In this document: positions 33,601 to 46,347 of the stretch, one piece after another
Numbering within the stretch: the first letter of the stretch is position 1
How the letters are laid out: the number at the start of each line of letters is the position of its first letter
Source: Isoetes taiwanensis
Taxonomy: Eukaryota > Streptophyta > Lycopodiopsida > Isoetales > Isoetaceae
DNA length: 64,000 bases
Direction of reading: 5' to 3'
Assembly (NCBI GenBank): GCA_021234155.1
Contig: JAJEKV010000003.1
Span: 21,560,386 to 21,624,385 of the forward strand
Program-made: the position numbers and the translations under genes
Notes under the pieces: model-generated
Seen by the model: only the letters and a program-made list of their open reading frames with translations
Databases searched by the model: none
Told to the model about the DNA's origin: nothing

Positions 33601-36230
33601 GTTACTCTATTCCCGTGGAACAACTGTAAACACTGAAGTAGAAGCTGGAGGATCCGTTGCCTTGAGGCATAGGCCTCTTATAGATTATGACTTCAAGACT
33701 AGGTTCGAACATAGGGGTTTTCCTATTATGAGATCGAGAGATTTTAATGCCTCCATCTCATTGTGAGGGAGCCAAAGACGACAACATTTGAAAGTGATCA
33801 AAAGTTGAAGTTGACATGATAACTTAAGAAAATAGGTTAATTATGACAAAGCATGGCGGAACACAAAAGATATTTAACTGAAGGAACCTTTAGAAAAGGC
33901 GTTCGACTGTGGTAGAAACTTTTGGAATTATGGCATAATCCGGTGTGGGGATCATAGTTTATGTACGGGGTTAAAGTGCCATAAGGTACTAAAGGAATGG
34001 TTGAAATAGCTAAAGACCCTATCAAAATGTAGACAGCATATACCATTCCAACATAGAGTTGGCTACCGTCCATTTGGAAGTCTGTGACTCAGCCACATCG
34101 TAAAGGTACATAGGCAAAGGGTTTTGTTTCAAAGAACTACCATGGTTATATTTTAGCTAAGTTAGAGTAGAGCTCTAGCATTGGGGGATGAGGACATATG
34201 TTTACTATGGACGTACTTGATACACATATAATAAACAGCTTGGAGAAGTAATCTAAGTAGTGACACGAGGAGAGAAAGATGATTGTATCCCAAAGTTATG
34301 ATGAAGGGTTTAGAGTATGTTCGGAATGTGCAAACAATCATTTAATCTGTTGCATGCTAAGTATGATGTTGTAGTTGGCACTTGAGATAAATGTCAACAG
34401 CCAATAGAATAAAGCTCGAGGTGATGGATAGTACAATAGTACAATTCCAGGATAGGTAGCGAATAACAGTTACCTGCTAGAAGTTCTCAAACATCGATAC
34501 AAGCCCGGTTTATATAAAACGTAGGTATTATAGGAAGGCTCACAAAATATAAGGCAGACACCTTGGTGCCTCCAGGTAACTTACGATTCATACGAAGGCT
34601 CACCCGCTAACTTAGGCCATGACTATGGCTTAAATGAGGATGCCAAGTCAGTTGGAATGCCACAACAGCGGCATAACGTCATGACAGAGAAATGTAATGA
34701 CTAACATTTCTAGGATGTAGAAAAACGTTGAATCATAACCCCCAATGATAGGCGGGTTAACAATATAAGGGTCATATAATAGCAGTGTAGAAGCCACAAG
34801 ACGGTTAACGAATACGCAAAGGAGTAAATGGATTGGTGACTCTATTGAATAAAGGTCACAGCCAAAGGGTGAATTGGATATGTTGTGCCAGACGTAAGGG
34901 CCGGGATACTGAAAATCGGCTATAGACGTATCAAACATATTGAAGAAGGGAAGGAATGAAGGACCCTTATCAATGATATTTGGCGAACTGGATAGGAAGG
35001 TTATTGCCGAACATGAAGGGTGGTCTTTGCTAACATGCAAAGATAGATTTCTGGCTTGAAAGGTAGCAAGAGCTGAAAAGCTCTTTAAAGGTTTAATATA
35101 TAGCTTAGAGAAGAAGAGTTTCATTTCGTAGGACAACATGGTGGGTTGAATTCACCAAGAACCCTTTTTAATAGGAGAGGCCTCTCTTAAGAGGTCGTTG
35201 AGTGGTACTGTCCTTTGGGATATTCACATAATCCCTTGGAATATGCAAGTTCATTTGTGGAACTTAATGACGTTTAGGCGCTAAAGTAATGGTTGGAAAG
35301 ACTTTGCCACAACCATATCTAGATATCCTAGAAGGAGGTGAAGTCAACAATGGTTGGATGCCACTGGACCGTTACGGTGGAACAACTCCAAAAGAGGGTA
35401 GGCCGCTGTCAATTTGACAGGCGTGCGGCGCAGAGAAATAATCGCGACCATATCGTCGGCGAAGTTTGGCACAAAATAATACTGATGTTAGTACTCTGGA
35501 TAAATTGGAGTAAAGTGTTGACATTGTTGTGGGGGTTCTAGCACAAGCACTCATTATGTGTTACAGAGTATGCACCCAGATCTGGGGGGAGTGATCCCTT
35601 AATGAAACACTACCATCGAGAAGAAATAGTGAAGGGTGATAGGATTAAAGCTAAAGCCATGGTCTAGAGGGGAGCTGCATGGCAGTCCCTAATTTGTTGG
35701 GCGAAAAGAGATCCTTTCTCTTGGAAATGAGACGAGTTAAGACTTGGACGCTGAAGAAAAATAACGTGAGCTATGGTGGTCTCTATGATTTTTTTTTTCT
35801 TTTTTTCTTTTTTTTTTACCTAACCCCAGTATAAGTAAGATATAAGATAAAGGACATGAGTGTAATGTAGATTAAGTCATGGCAGAGTCGAAAGAAATTT
35901 TGTTATCAAGGCATCTACCAAAGGAAAAAAAAAATATTTAAAGCTATAGGTCTAGGAACGTCAATAACTGAACATTATTATCGTCACCTAAAGAATATCC
36001 AAGGTGAATAATGGATTAGAATCCAACTTGGAAGTTTCTATCTTACTCCGAGACATTCCGTAGTGATGATAATAACCCTTAGGTTATTCCTAGCTCACCA
36101 TGGTTGCACAAGTCCGGCGGAGTTGTTGCCGCCACAACGTTGGCTTAGGGAAGAGTGATAGTAGACAGAAGTCTTTCTAGAGAAACAGAGATACTATTAG
36201 TTAAATAGAGTAAAAAATTACTACATTAAA
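33601..36230. other. No recognised gene; one 163-codon minus frame
   Basis: The minus-strand frame 35,139-34,648 is open for 163 codons (Ser, Leu, Phe and Pro rich) with no motif I know. The surrounding DNA is strongly purine-biased on the plus strand. A T-rich tract lies at 35,788-35,817. No terminal repeats resolved. Confidence 0.35.
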
Positions 36231-36237
36231 GGAGGCT

Positions 36238-36310
36238 TATCGTGTTGGTAAAGGGTAGGGTTTGGTGGTGGGAGGTCAAGGGTTCAAGTCCCCATAGTAC
36301 ACTTTTATAT
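36238..36310 (+). repeat. tRNA-derived head (SINE-like)
   Basis: 'cgtgttggtaaagggtaggg' (A-box part) and 'caagggttcaagtccccata' (B-box part, GGTTCAAGTCC) spaced about 40 bp apart, directly before composite repeat copy 2, in the position where copy 1 has SINE-like units. Confidence 0.5.
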
Positions 36311-36349
36311 AAAAGTTGCTATGCAGAGAAAACAAGGTACTAAATGTGT

Positions 36350-38195
36350 ATAAATAAACAAGAAATTTAACACGTCCTATGGCGCATTGTTCGAGTTTTA
36401 GCATGTTCTTACGGTGCAAGGCCCTGTGTTCAACATTCTATGTACTATATTTAGCATTCATGAATATTCCCCTAGATTCTCTTAGAATTTTCTATTTTGA
36501 TTGAGGTGCTTACCCATGAGCATTTAGAACCTTCCAAAATAATCTATTTTGGATCTGTGCAACATTTTTAAAACACTTTTTATTTTTAGTCTGAGGCGCT
36601 TACCCTGAGCATCTAGAACTTTTTTTTTTTCAAGATTTATATTGCAAGAAAATTAATACGTCCTACGGCACATTGATCCAGTTTTAGCATGTTCTTATAT
36701 TCCCTTTAATTCTCCTGGATTCCCTTACATGCTAGAAATTTCTAGAACATTTTAGAACTTTCTGGAACATTTTGAAACTTTCAAAACATCCTAGAATATT
36801 ATAGTCTATTTTATCTTAATTAGAACATTACCCTTAAGTATATTTGAAACATAAATTATTCATAGAATTAATGCTTGTCTAGTGGTTAGAGTGGGGGGTT
36901 TGGGGGGTTGAGGACCAGGGTTCGAATCCCCCCAATAACATAAAAAATTTTTAAAGCCTTTCCTTAAGGAACGAGCATTCAATATGAGCCTTAGGATCTT
37001 AGACTTGATCAACGATCAAGATCTCGCCATATAAAAGCAATATGAGCCGTAGGATCTATTACATATAATTCCCAAAGCCACGTGGACCGTAGGATGTGTC
37101 CCCAAGCCACGTGAGCCATTGGATCTCGGACCGACGGTCAGGATCAGATCAATCTGGACCGTAGGACCGCAGTACACATATTATATGCAAACTCCCAGGC
37201 CATCTGGGCCGTAGGATACGTCCCAAACCCACGTGAGTTGTCGGATCTCAAACGGACGGTAGGACCAGGGTTCGAATCCCCCCAATAACATAAAAAATTT
37301 TAAAAGCCTTTCCTTAAGGAACGAGCATTCAATATGAGCCTTAGGATCTTAGACTTGATCAACGATCAAGATCTCACCATATAAAAGAATACGAGCCGTA
37401 GGATCTATTACATATAATTCCCAAAGCCACGTGGACCGTAGGATGTGTCCCCAAGCCACGTGAGCCATCGGATCTCGGACCGACGGTCAGGATCAGATCA
37501 ATCTGGACCGTAGGACCGCAGTACACATATTATATGTAAACTCCCAGGCCATCTGGGCCGTAGGATACGTCCCAAACCCATGTGCGTCGTCGGATCTCGA
37601 ACGGACGGTCGGATAAGCGCGAAACATAAGAACATAGATAGATCAGAACATATATAGATTAGATATATCATGAAGGAGATATATATGTACACGCATCAGG
37701 TAAGTGGCAGAGGACCATTTGGTCTAGTGGTTAGAGTGGGGGGTTTGGGGGGTTGAGGACCAGGGTTCGAATCCCCCCCAATAACATAAAAAATTTAAAA
37801 GCCTTTCCTTAAGGAACGAGCATTCAACATGAGCCTTAGGATCTTAGACTTGATCAACGATCAAGATCTCACCATATAAAAGCAATATGAGCCGTAGGAT
37901 CTATTACATATAATTCCCAAAGCCACGTGGACCGTAGGATGTGTCCCCAAGCCACGTGAGCCATCGGATCTCGGACCGACGGTCAGGATCAGATCAATCT
38001 GGACCGTAGCCACGTGAGCCATCGGATCTCGGACCGACGGTCAGGATCAGATCAATCTGGACCGTAGGACCGCAGTACACATATTATATGTAAACTCCCA
38101 GGCCATCTGGGCCGTAGGATACGTCCCAAACCCACGTGAGTCGTCGGATCTCGAACGGACGGTCGGATAAGCGCGAAACATAAGAACATATATAG
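36350..38195 (+). repeat. Composite repeat, copy 2, internally amplified
   Basis: Same start ('caagaaatttaacacgtcc', again at 36,645) and same end ('ggtcggataagcgcgaaac') as copy 1. The tRNA-like head (TCTAGTGGTTAGAGT ... GGGTTCGAATCC) plus G-box module is present three times: 36,868-37,258, 37,259-37,640 (head truncated) and 37,720-38,190. Each module repeats CCACGTGgaccgtaggat and CCACGTGagcc. A 58-bp block (37,951-38,008) is duplicated exactly at 38,009-38,066. Confidence 0.8.
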
Positions 38196-38227
38196 ATCAG
38201 ATATGTGAAGCACGTACTTTATAATCA

Positions 38228-38300
38228 AGAAAGCTTAGTGCGGTGGTAAGCATCTTAGGTTGGAGTTGGGAGGTCGTGGGTTCAAATTTGGGTTGAGGGG
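38228..38300 (+). repeat. tRNA-derived head (SINE-like)
   Basis: 'gcttagtgcggtggtaagca' (A-box part) and 'cgtgggttcaaatttggg' (B-box part). A diverged single copy directly after composite repeat copy 2. Confidence 0.45.
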
Positions 38301-38768
38301 GGTAAAAAAAAACTTACATACAAAAAAATATAAAAAATTTTATACTGCAGAAATACGTATTTTTATATGCCTTAAATTCCAAGGCGCCCAAATTAGAGCG
38401 GGGCCCGAGTACGTTTTTGGGCCCTTTTGATGTCATTTCGATGCTGGATGTTGATGCCACTAGGGTAATTGGATCGTCCCCGATACGTTGGCGCAAAAAT
38501 CGTCTCAATTTGAGTTATCTAGAGAAAGTTATGGCCCGTGGAACCAAGGGACCTCTTTTTCTCTAAAAACTTAACATACTGGGTTCTACGGACTCACACC
38601 TTAATTCCTAACTAGCTTAATCCTCCCATAACTAGGTCAACATATATACTTGCGATGGAATTGGAATAGTTTATTCTAGATTAAAGTCCCCTACTATCTA
38701 TCGAGCTAACGAGTTAGAATATAGCAAGTGTTATGATCTGGTCTACCAAAAATCATGGCTCTGATAAG

Positions 38769-40073
38769 GCCCTTCGTCTGACTCGGACCACTTGTGATGG
38801 GCAAGTGTCCGGGTGAAGGACACAAAGGTGTTATTCGTCCTATGCCTTCTATGGGAATCCTATATAGCGGAAGCGTACATACATGTTAGCACCTAGCAAC
38901 AATACCAATAATTAATATACCACCACGAAGGGTGGCCCATCATCATCAACACAGCTAACGATAGAATACCAATATAACAATGGAAATACACCATAAATAA
39001 GGGCTCTACCCCGGGCTTAGACTCCATGGGGTCGACTGACGGTTAGGGCCTCAAGATAACAGCAGACAGAGGTATAACATGGCGTTGGCTAGCATAGAAC
39101 AATGGCTAGGGTAGTCCACTCCATCCGCCCCTCCTGTGGATACTTTGCAGATAGGCTGAAACATGCTATGACGTGCTTGTAGCCCTCCGGAGACGCAATC
39201 CCACGGAATCACCCTATGGGACTACTCCGAGTTGCATCTCCCTGGTCCGATGAGGCAGGTCTGAGAAGCTTCCCCTCCCGGATCACAACAGTTCCATGGG
39301 TGTGCTAGGGGATACCTGCCACACACCTGTAACACCCATATCCGTATCCGATTTACCCCCCTAAATCTACGCAAAGTCGAGGATGTCCATAAAGGCCATA
39401 TCCTGCGACCCAGGAGGTGTCAGACCCATACTTGGCCCATACACAGTGACCGACTATAAGCCTAGCATACTGTAGGAGCCCCAGTAGCCACGCTCAGCAA
39501 GGCTCCACCCCCGCTTCACCAATTGTGTCCGTTGTTTGGTGCTAAACCACATCATAGTATCCACAGCCAGGTTGGCTCTTGTGCACAGGCTGCAATTACT
39601 GGATTTTTTAAGGGTTCTAACTAGGAACATCTCTACTTCTAGATGGCTTTTAGGTCTCTACCCCCTTTTTACCCATATAACACAGGAGGAACAGAAAAAA
39701 AGCTATCCTTATACATCCATAGTTCTTGACTAGAATCTCAAGCTAACTAAGCCTACTAACCGGTATCTGAGCTATATCTCCCATCCCTCAGGTTCTCCAT
39801 GCCCTGCTGGTGGAATGAGCTCCTCCTCCTGCTCCCCAATTCGAATTGGGACAAATGGGGGTGTAAAACCCCAATTTGGGTCCCAAGTTAGCAACTCTCC
39901 TTTGCCCAATCGATTTGGGCCAGGTGGCAACTCCAAATTGGTTAATATTAACTAATTTAATATGTTAACTCCTTTTAATATCAGATTAAGCCCTAAATTC
40001 GAATTAGGGTTTAGGGTTAGGTTTCCACATTAATAATTAATGATTATCATAGCTAACCTTAGCTATGTGGAAC

Positions 40074-40076
<3 letters not shown>
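38769..40076 (-). mobile_element. Diverged solo or partial LTR related to the 18,356 family
   Basis: Shares blocks in the same order with the 18,356 LTR: 'gcggaagcgta', 'gactgacgg', 'tagggtagtccactccatcc', 'gcccctcctgtg', 'actttgcag', 'gttgcatctccc', and a final GGAACGTCA comparable to GGAATGTCACA. On its left 'GCTCTGATA' resembles a damaged primer-site complement, so it has the same orientation. No partner LTR is in the window. Confidence 0.7.
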
Positions 40077-40110
<34 letters not shown>

Positions 40111-40145
40111 AGGGAGGGAGGGAGGGAGGGAGGGAGAGAGAGAGA
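40077..40145 (+). repeat. (GA)n(GGGA)n microsatellite
   Basis: GA repeats, then GGGA repeats, then GA. It has the same composition as the LINE tails at 12,567 and 63,721 (opposite strand), but I see no LINE 3' end next to it. Confidence 0.8.
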
Positions 40146-40159
40146 AGCGTTTAGGCTCT

Positions 40160-40925
40160 AGAAAACTCATTTTCAGATAAGAATGCCTTAAAAGCAAAGA
40201 CTTCACTTTTAAAATAATGATCTTCAGCAAATTCTCTTTTGATGCTTGCGAAATGTGAAAAAAAGGGAAAACTAAATCATTGCCAAATGGATAGCAATTG
40301 TAGATTCCAGAAGTTTTGTGGGCTCGTATATGGCGTTGGCTTTGGGATAAGTTGCTCTATCCTAAAGTTTATGTACTTTGATGGCAAGTTCTATATAGGT
40401 TTCTACGTGTAAATGCCTTGCAACATCGCTATGATCTTCCATCTCTGCAGTATGCCCGCTTTACAATTTAGATGTCGAAGCACTTAAGCACTGCCTCTTT
40501 ATTTGTCCAAAAGTTCAATCAGCATGATACTGGCTCCAAGATTTATTTAATAGTACACTAGATAGTCAATATGTTCTCCTGCCATATACCCAGGTGCATG
40601 GGCCCCAATTAAGCAGAAGGCATTTCATCTAAGTTTGGTTGGCTACTATGGTGGGAGCATTGTACATACATTTTTCAAGGCAATTATTTGTTTGTTCGTA
40701 GTGTTACTAATGTAGTCCAGTCTCGCTCAGGGAAGAAGTGAGACACCATATCTGGATTCAATATCTTCAAATTAGTTCCTATCAGGAGTCTCCTATGCTG
40801 GAGTAAGTACATAATGCTTCGGGATAGTGTTTCATGAGCATTTTCTTGTGCTTACACAATTAGATGAGATATGTACATCTTGTAATGTTTACTTTTGATT
40901 AATAAGCTTTTCTTAAAAAAAAAAG
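40160..40925 (+). pseudogene. L1-type LINE 3' end with poly(A)
   Basis: Frames around 40,320-40,560 read RIWRWLWDKLLYPKVYV, VNALQHRYDLPS, and (shifted) CPLYNLDVEALKHCLFICPK, the zf-RVT pattern after the RT of plant L1 elements. A 3' UTR ends 'taatgtttacttttgattaa' and A10 at 40,914-40,925. Multiple frame breaks; strongly 5' truncated. Confidence 0.7.
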
Positions 40926-43350
40926 GTGATGTCGCATTGTGGGTTGCCTGGTATTGTGATCATTTATATAGCCTACTTACACCATCCATTGGCTTCGGGT
41001 ATGTCGAGGAATGTATGTCACTTTCTAGATCTATCCAAATAAATAATCACTGAAAGGGGACAAGAACGATAAACCTTAGACGATAAAAACCATTTTATTC
41101 GATTCTATTCTATTCTATATATATTTTATATTGATTGTTTAGAGTGTTTGGGCCTTGAGAAAAGAATGCAGCCACTATAGATACAGGTGTAATAGATTTA
41201 ATATAAAAAAATTATGTTAACTCATTGCTTATTTTGGTCAAAGCAATTTTTTAGGACATGGAATTATTTTGGTAGAGGTTCGAGCCTCCGTATTTCATAT
41301 TCCCAACTCTTAGACTATCGAAGGATAACATAGATCGACGAAGCCCAATTCTCTTGCTTTACATCGACTAACGCTGAGTAGCAAACCCTCTAAACTGTCC
41401 GATTGATACATCGCACGGTACAAACTAGAATATTTCTTCAATCAATACCAAAGTAAGGGTTTGCCCTTTGAGCAACCCAAAAAGGGAGAGAAAACAAGGG
41501 ATATCTTCTCTTTATTTATAATCACACATAGTTTTCGTAAGATTTATAAATCCAATCTATAACTAGAAGTTTGAGCTTGTTGTGTCACAATTATTTGCTT
41601 TTCTCCATCTGCTTCATCCACTTTGTCAATCTTCAAGAATAGAAATGTTGCAACTCATTAAATAGAGCATTGTCATTAGTGGAACTGCTAGGAGGCGGTT
41701 GGACTTCTAAAGAAGTGAATGTTGCAAACTTAGAAGAACTCTTAATTCCTAGTTCTCCAGGCAACAAGGTAGGGAGCTAGTGGAATATTAATAAAGGTAA
41801 CTGCTTCCTTGTCAATATCCACTCTACACCATATGCATTTCACATAGTGTAGACCATATATAACATGTGAGTGGACGATATAGGATTTTTTTGAGCCTAA
41901 AGTGTGCGAATACATACGGAAGGGATTTTTTTAGGGACATCTAGAGATGTATCTCATACGAAAAGGGGTTTTTGGACCTTAGATAAGGCATATAGGAAGG
42001 GGTTTTTGCCGAGCCCTTCCTCGCACATGGCATATCCCTTTTACACTAAGTGGTGTCCCCAGGCTATACACAATTTTTCCTTTATTTAATGCACAAGCTA
42101 TTGTGGTTCCATATGCAGAAAAGACATCAAGTACCCAATCACTTGACCTTGACAACATACCAAGCAAATGAATTATTAGCTTCTGTGGTTTTTTATAATC
42201 AGTAAAATATTACCTTGAGAAGCTGGATCTTCAAGCTTCTGCAAAACCCTAGGGCAAAGTATATAAACTCTAAGTGTCTGAAAGGCCAATCATCAATATC
42301 TACTTTCATTTATATAAAATCCATAAGGAATACCAGAAAATTTGGGGCTTCAAATTGGCCAAGTTTTTTGCAACCTCCTTGGATAACAGAAAATAATTTA
42401 TTTTGATCAAAGAGAGTAATTTATTTACATTATAACTAGGAATATTGATCTTTAGACAAAACCCTTCTCAAAGCTAGGAAACATTCATCATTAGGGGCAA
42501 AGTCAAAGCAACATTTTTTTTTTCTTTGAATGGTCTTCTGGGTTTTTTCTTACACGATTTGTATATGTCTGTTGGAATACGTGATGGTTAAACTTCCATT
42601 CTCCTTCAGCCTTTCAATTGTTATTGTTATTGAAGGTCACATAAGCATCTAACCATATTAAACTTCTTGTAAGTCCATGTATCCAATGGCAGATATGGTA
42701 ATAATTGATATTACTAATTTTCAAGAGAGTTTTTATTGCCATTAATAAAGGATGTTGGAATTACTTTTTTCTTTTCTTTTCTTTTTGAAGGCAAGGTTGG
42801 TATTATATTCATCTAAGATAAATACATCATTCGGTGTACCTTAAGAGGCATACACATCTCCATGATGTCCAAAACATGGTCCTTATAAAATGGATCCATG
42901 ATTAAACATAGGTGTTTAAAGGTTAAAAATCCTAGTAGGCACCATGTAATACGTTAGTATAGAGATAATATTTAGTACTGTTTAACAAGTTTTTGTTCCA
43001 AAATTAACTTAAAGATTACTGAGCATCCAAGAAGTCCTGAATGGTGAGATCAACAATAGTCTTCCTACCAAAGATGTTCAAAATGAGATCCAATATTCTA
43101 AGTAATTATTGAAGTCCAGAAGTAAAAGCACATGGGCCTTTCTTTTCTGCTGCCATTTGTGGTAAAGGTTCATATAGAAGAGTCTTATACCATTGAACCT
43201 CCATACTTTCCTTCTTTTCTGTTCTTGATGGATAATGCATGAATCATTTCCTGTTTCAAGAGAATAAAGGCGCCTGCTTAGGAAGAATATAATCTTCCTC
43301 ATCCAATTGGCTGCTACTCTCATTCCTCTCTCTGCTACTCCATGTTGGCG
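40926..43350. other. No recognised gene; one dispersed repeat inside
   Basis: Short frames only. The minus frame 43,323-43,078 ends KAHVLLLLDFNNYLEYWISF, faintly like LINE RT motif A (LLLDFxxAYDRxxW), but the Asp pair and context are insufficient for a call. Confidence 0.35.
41875..42110 (+). repeat. Dispersed 'GGGGTTTTTT' repeat, copy 3
   Basis: 'cgaaaaggggtttttggacc', 'ggaaggggtttttgccgagc' and 'cgcacatggcatatccc' match the core and right-hand block of the 29.7 and 59.7 kb copies. Confidence 0.5.
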
Positions 43351-43354
43351 GGGT

Positions 43355-45114
43355 CCCCGCTATAATGTGATCACTATAGCATTTGCAAAATCAAAACCAA
43401 CCTCATATCAGTTCGCCCCAAATTTTGAGCACCTAACTATACAACTTGTAGTTTATTTAAGTAATCAGTTCCAGCCACTTGGCCTCACCGATTGCATCTG
43501 GATCCTATCTGCAAATCGATCCTGCCTTTTCTGTATTGGACCAATCATTTGAATAAGCAATGGCTCCATCCTATTGGACCATTACCCCGAAAATATGATT
43601 TCCACATATAGATCGAAGTCTTCAATGGTTATTTTGATGAGCATATTAACCATTGAAATTCGTTGCCGAATAGTTTAACTCAAAAAAACCAAAGTTAACC
43701 ATATTGTCTATGCTATATTATTCTTGTAGACTATGTCTTCTCATGTACCCTACCTCAAATGGAGGGGAGGGGGATGCTTCTTGGCGCTAACGTCTCTGCC
43801 TGCGGCTAGGGCGATCGTGAGAGAGGGACCGCCCCTCTCTCTTTACTTCCGGCACTGCTGCTCCAAATCCGATGTCACCGATATTTTTTCGGATGCTAGC
43901 AGAGGATTCAGCATTCTTGTAGAGTCATTCCTGGATTCTTGTGATGTTTCGTCCTGGAGCAGCTTTGTGGTGGATCTTTCCATGTTTTGCATCATGCCAC
44001 TAACGTGGCTTCTGCTTTTTGCTTCTTGAAAGCATAATGCTATCTGCTTTGTAAAGAGAAGGAGCAAGCATTCAGACAGCTTTAGAATGCATGTTTCATT
44101 CTTTTCATGTAGATGCGCACTGAAATGGCAGAATGTGCCTATAAGGTGGAGTAGACAGGTGCAGATCTGGTAAGAGAAGCAGTCTTTAGGTTGAGCATTA
44201 AAACTGCAATTTTCCCCAGGTTTATTCTATCAGACCGTTGTTTCCTTCTCCCGCTCTTTCTTACTAGCAACAAAGGTCCAGATTTACAATGATATGATCA
44301 GAAATTTTCATGTATGGCAAGAGGTCTTGTGAAATAATTTTGGGAACCTTGATATATTGAATGAAGGGGAATAACAGATTGTGTGGCAGGGCAGAAAAAG
44401 GTTTAATTATTCAAGTACTGAAGCTTGAAAGGATTTCTAAGCGCTCTGTTGCTATTTCAAGAACTGCCATGCTTGAATAGCCACTCAAGCACTAAAGCTT
44501 GTGTGTTTTTATTGGTACTGATATGCCAAATACCAGGTACTATCCAAGACTGACTTGGATCGCTCGAATACTGCTATGTTCGAGTTGCTTAGAATTCCAT
44601 GCCTTCTTTGATAATATCTACATTATTTGGTGCTCAGCAGCGAGCAAGGCCCCCGTCACTTCTTTCACTCCCCATTGTTTCTAAATGTTCTATTCTGGCT
44701 CTCCAAGATCAGATGAATCTTTTGGGAGCTCTCTTTCCTTGCATCTTCTTGTATAATCTGGTTATCAAGTTGGAGAATTTATGCGCTTAATGTATATCAG
44801 CTTTTAGAGCAGATAATAAGTTTCTACATGTAGAGTATGAAGATGTCGAGATTACTCCTGTAGTAATTCTCTATGTGCAATGAAGCATTGTACTCTTTAT
44901 TTCATATATAATATAAAAATCTCGTTCTTTTAAAAAAAGAAAAAAAGAAAGACTGTCTTCTCTTCGAACTCTCCATTGTATCCTTTCTCCTCAAACATTC
45001 CCGTACACTTAATTCAGATGATTATAACCTAGATAAAAAGGTTACTATCCAGCATCATACTGTCTCTACACTATTCATTTAGATTAGATTTTAAGATGAA
45101 CATCAACATTAACA
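43355..45114 (-). mobile_element. Copia 3' LTR, interrupted by a poly(A)-tailed insertion
   Basis: Three blocks match the 5' LTR (57,380-58,743): 43,367-43,445 (tagcatttgcaaaatcaaaa), 43,721-43,742 (tattcttgta...gtcttctc) and 44,951-45,114 (gtcttctc...cattaaca). The outer left part of the LTR is missing. The LTR end on the minus strand is TGTTAATGTTG, preceded by the purine tract. Confidence 0.8.
43743..44950 (+). mobile_element. Retroposed insertion in the copia 3' LTR
   Basis: Ends in an A-rich tail (44,934-44,950) and is flanked by GACTATGTCTTCTC (43,729-43,742) and GACTGTCTTCTC (44,951-44,962), an imperfect target duplication. The intact 5' LTR has a single TACTTGTCTTCTC at this place. 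The insert has a 98-codon open frame (43,733-44,029) I do not recognise and a 3' end 'tatttcatatataatataaa' like an L1-type LINE UTR. Confidence 0.7.
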
Positions 45115-45127
45115 TTCCCCTTTCAAC
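45115..45127 (-). promoter_or_regulatory. Copia polypurine tract
   Basis: Minus strand GTTGAAAGGGGAA directly before the LTR start TGTTAATG. A diverged second copy of tract plus LTR edge (cattaacatttccctttcaac) lies at about 45,188-45,208. Confidence 0.8.
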
Positions 45128-45199
45128 TTATAATCTTTTAATGGTTTTGCATTTCAGCAATCATGCTATCTCTGCTTTGTTCCCCTTGATTATAAAGTG

Positions 45200-46285
45200 A
45201 GCATTAACATTTCCCTTTCAACTTACAATCTTCCAATATCTTCATCCCAGACAGTTTTGAAAATCTTTTGCTTCCTAATGCCTTTGTACATATATCAGCC
45301 AAATGTTTTTTCTGAGCATATAAATTTTAGCTGAATTTGACCTTTATTCATTATATCTATAATGTAATACATTTCCATCTCGATGTGCTTGGTTCTCTCA
45401 TGTAAAACTGGATTCCTGACCATGGCCACAACTTTGATTGTCACAAGACAGTTCTGTACTATTTTCTTGCTTTATTCCCAATCCTTCTAGTAACCTTCTT
45501 GTCCAAATTATTTCTTTTGCTGCTAAAGTGGTAGCTGCACATTACGACTCAGCAGTTGACAGAACTGTGTAAGACTACTTCTTGCTTCTCGAGCATATAG
45601 GACCACCTTCTAGCATCAATATATAGCCTGAGATTGATTTTCTCTCGTCTAGATCCCCACACCAACCTGCATCAAAGTATGCCTGGAGTTGTAAAACATT
45701 TGAGCTATACACTATCCTATATTCTTGGTATCTTTTAAGAATCTCGATACCTTTTTGGCTGCCTGCCAATGTGCATAACCCGGATTATTGTTGTATCTAC
45801 TTAAAACATTTATAATAAATGCTACATCTGGCCTAATATTGTTTGCAATATGCAATAAACTTTCTATCAGCGGTCGATATGGGGATTTCGTCATTTCTTC
45901 CCTCTCTTGCTCAGTCTTCGGGCACATTTATTTAGACAACTTTGTTCCAGGAACTATTGGAGCTTTTACAGAATTGCAATGCTGCATGTTGAACCTGTCT
46001 AGAATAGAGTCAACATATTTACTTTGGCATAAGGATATATTTTTATTTTCCTTGTCTCTCTTTACTTCAATACCCAATAATTGAGTTAACTCACCTAGGT
46101 CAGATGTTTTATATCTTGCCTTTAGCATTTCCTTGCACTCACACTAATGTGCTTGCATAGTTTGCAGCCAGCATGCAGTCATCAACATAAATTGCCATTA
46201 TGCAAAGGTTATCTTCCTTTTTTAAAAACGTATACATTTCCATCATTAGCAAGCTTTAAAAGCCTTTGCTCTATCCTGAATTGAT

Positions 46286-46287
<2 letters not shown>
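45200..46287 (-). pseudogene. Ty1/copia polyprotein: RT C-terminal half and RNase H
   Basis: Read 46,287 to 45,200. YIDQFRIEQRLLKLANDGNV continues the RT from 55,091 after the foreign block is removed. AIYVDDCMLAANYA is the catalytic YVDD motif; TSDLGELTQLLGIEVKRDKE is the DLG/LGIEV region. SPYRPLIESLLHIANNIRPD and YFDAGWCGDLDERKSISGYI are the RNase H start, and the integrity is broken by several frameshifts. Copia RT copies element RNA inside virus-like particles. Not functional here. Confidence 0.95.

Positions 46288-46345
<58 letters not shown>
46288..46345. repeat. (TA)n tract at left breakpoint in copia
   Basis: 58 bp of pure AT repeats between the copia RT C-terminal half (left) and unrelated DNA (right). 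It is the partner of the tract at 54,948-55,088. Confidence 0.95.

Positions 46346-46347
<2 letters not shown>

Noticed and set aside
39331-39345. Start of a second LTR (TGTAACACCC)
   Set aside because: Common LTR start, but here it lies within a sequence colinear with the 18,356 LTR family and has no partner end.
43078-43323. LINE reverse transcriptase motif A
   Set aside because: Only KAHVLLLLDFNN is suggestive; no neighbouring RT motif supports it.
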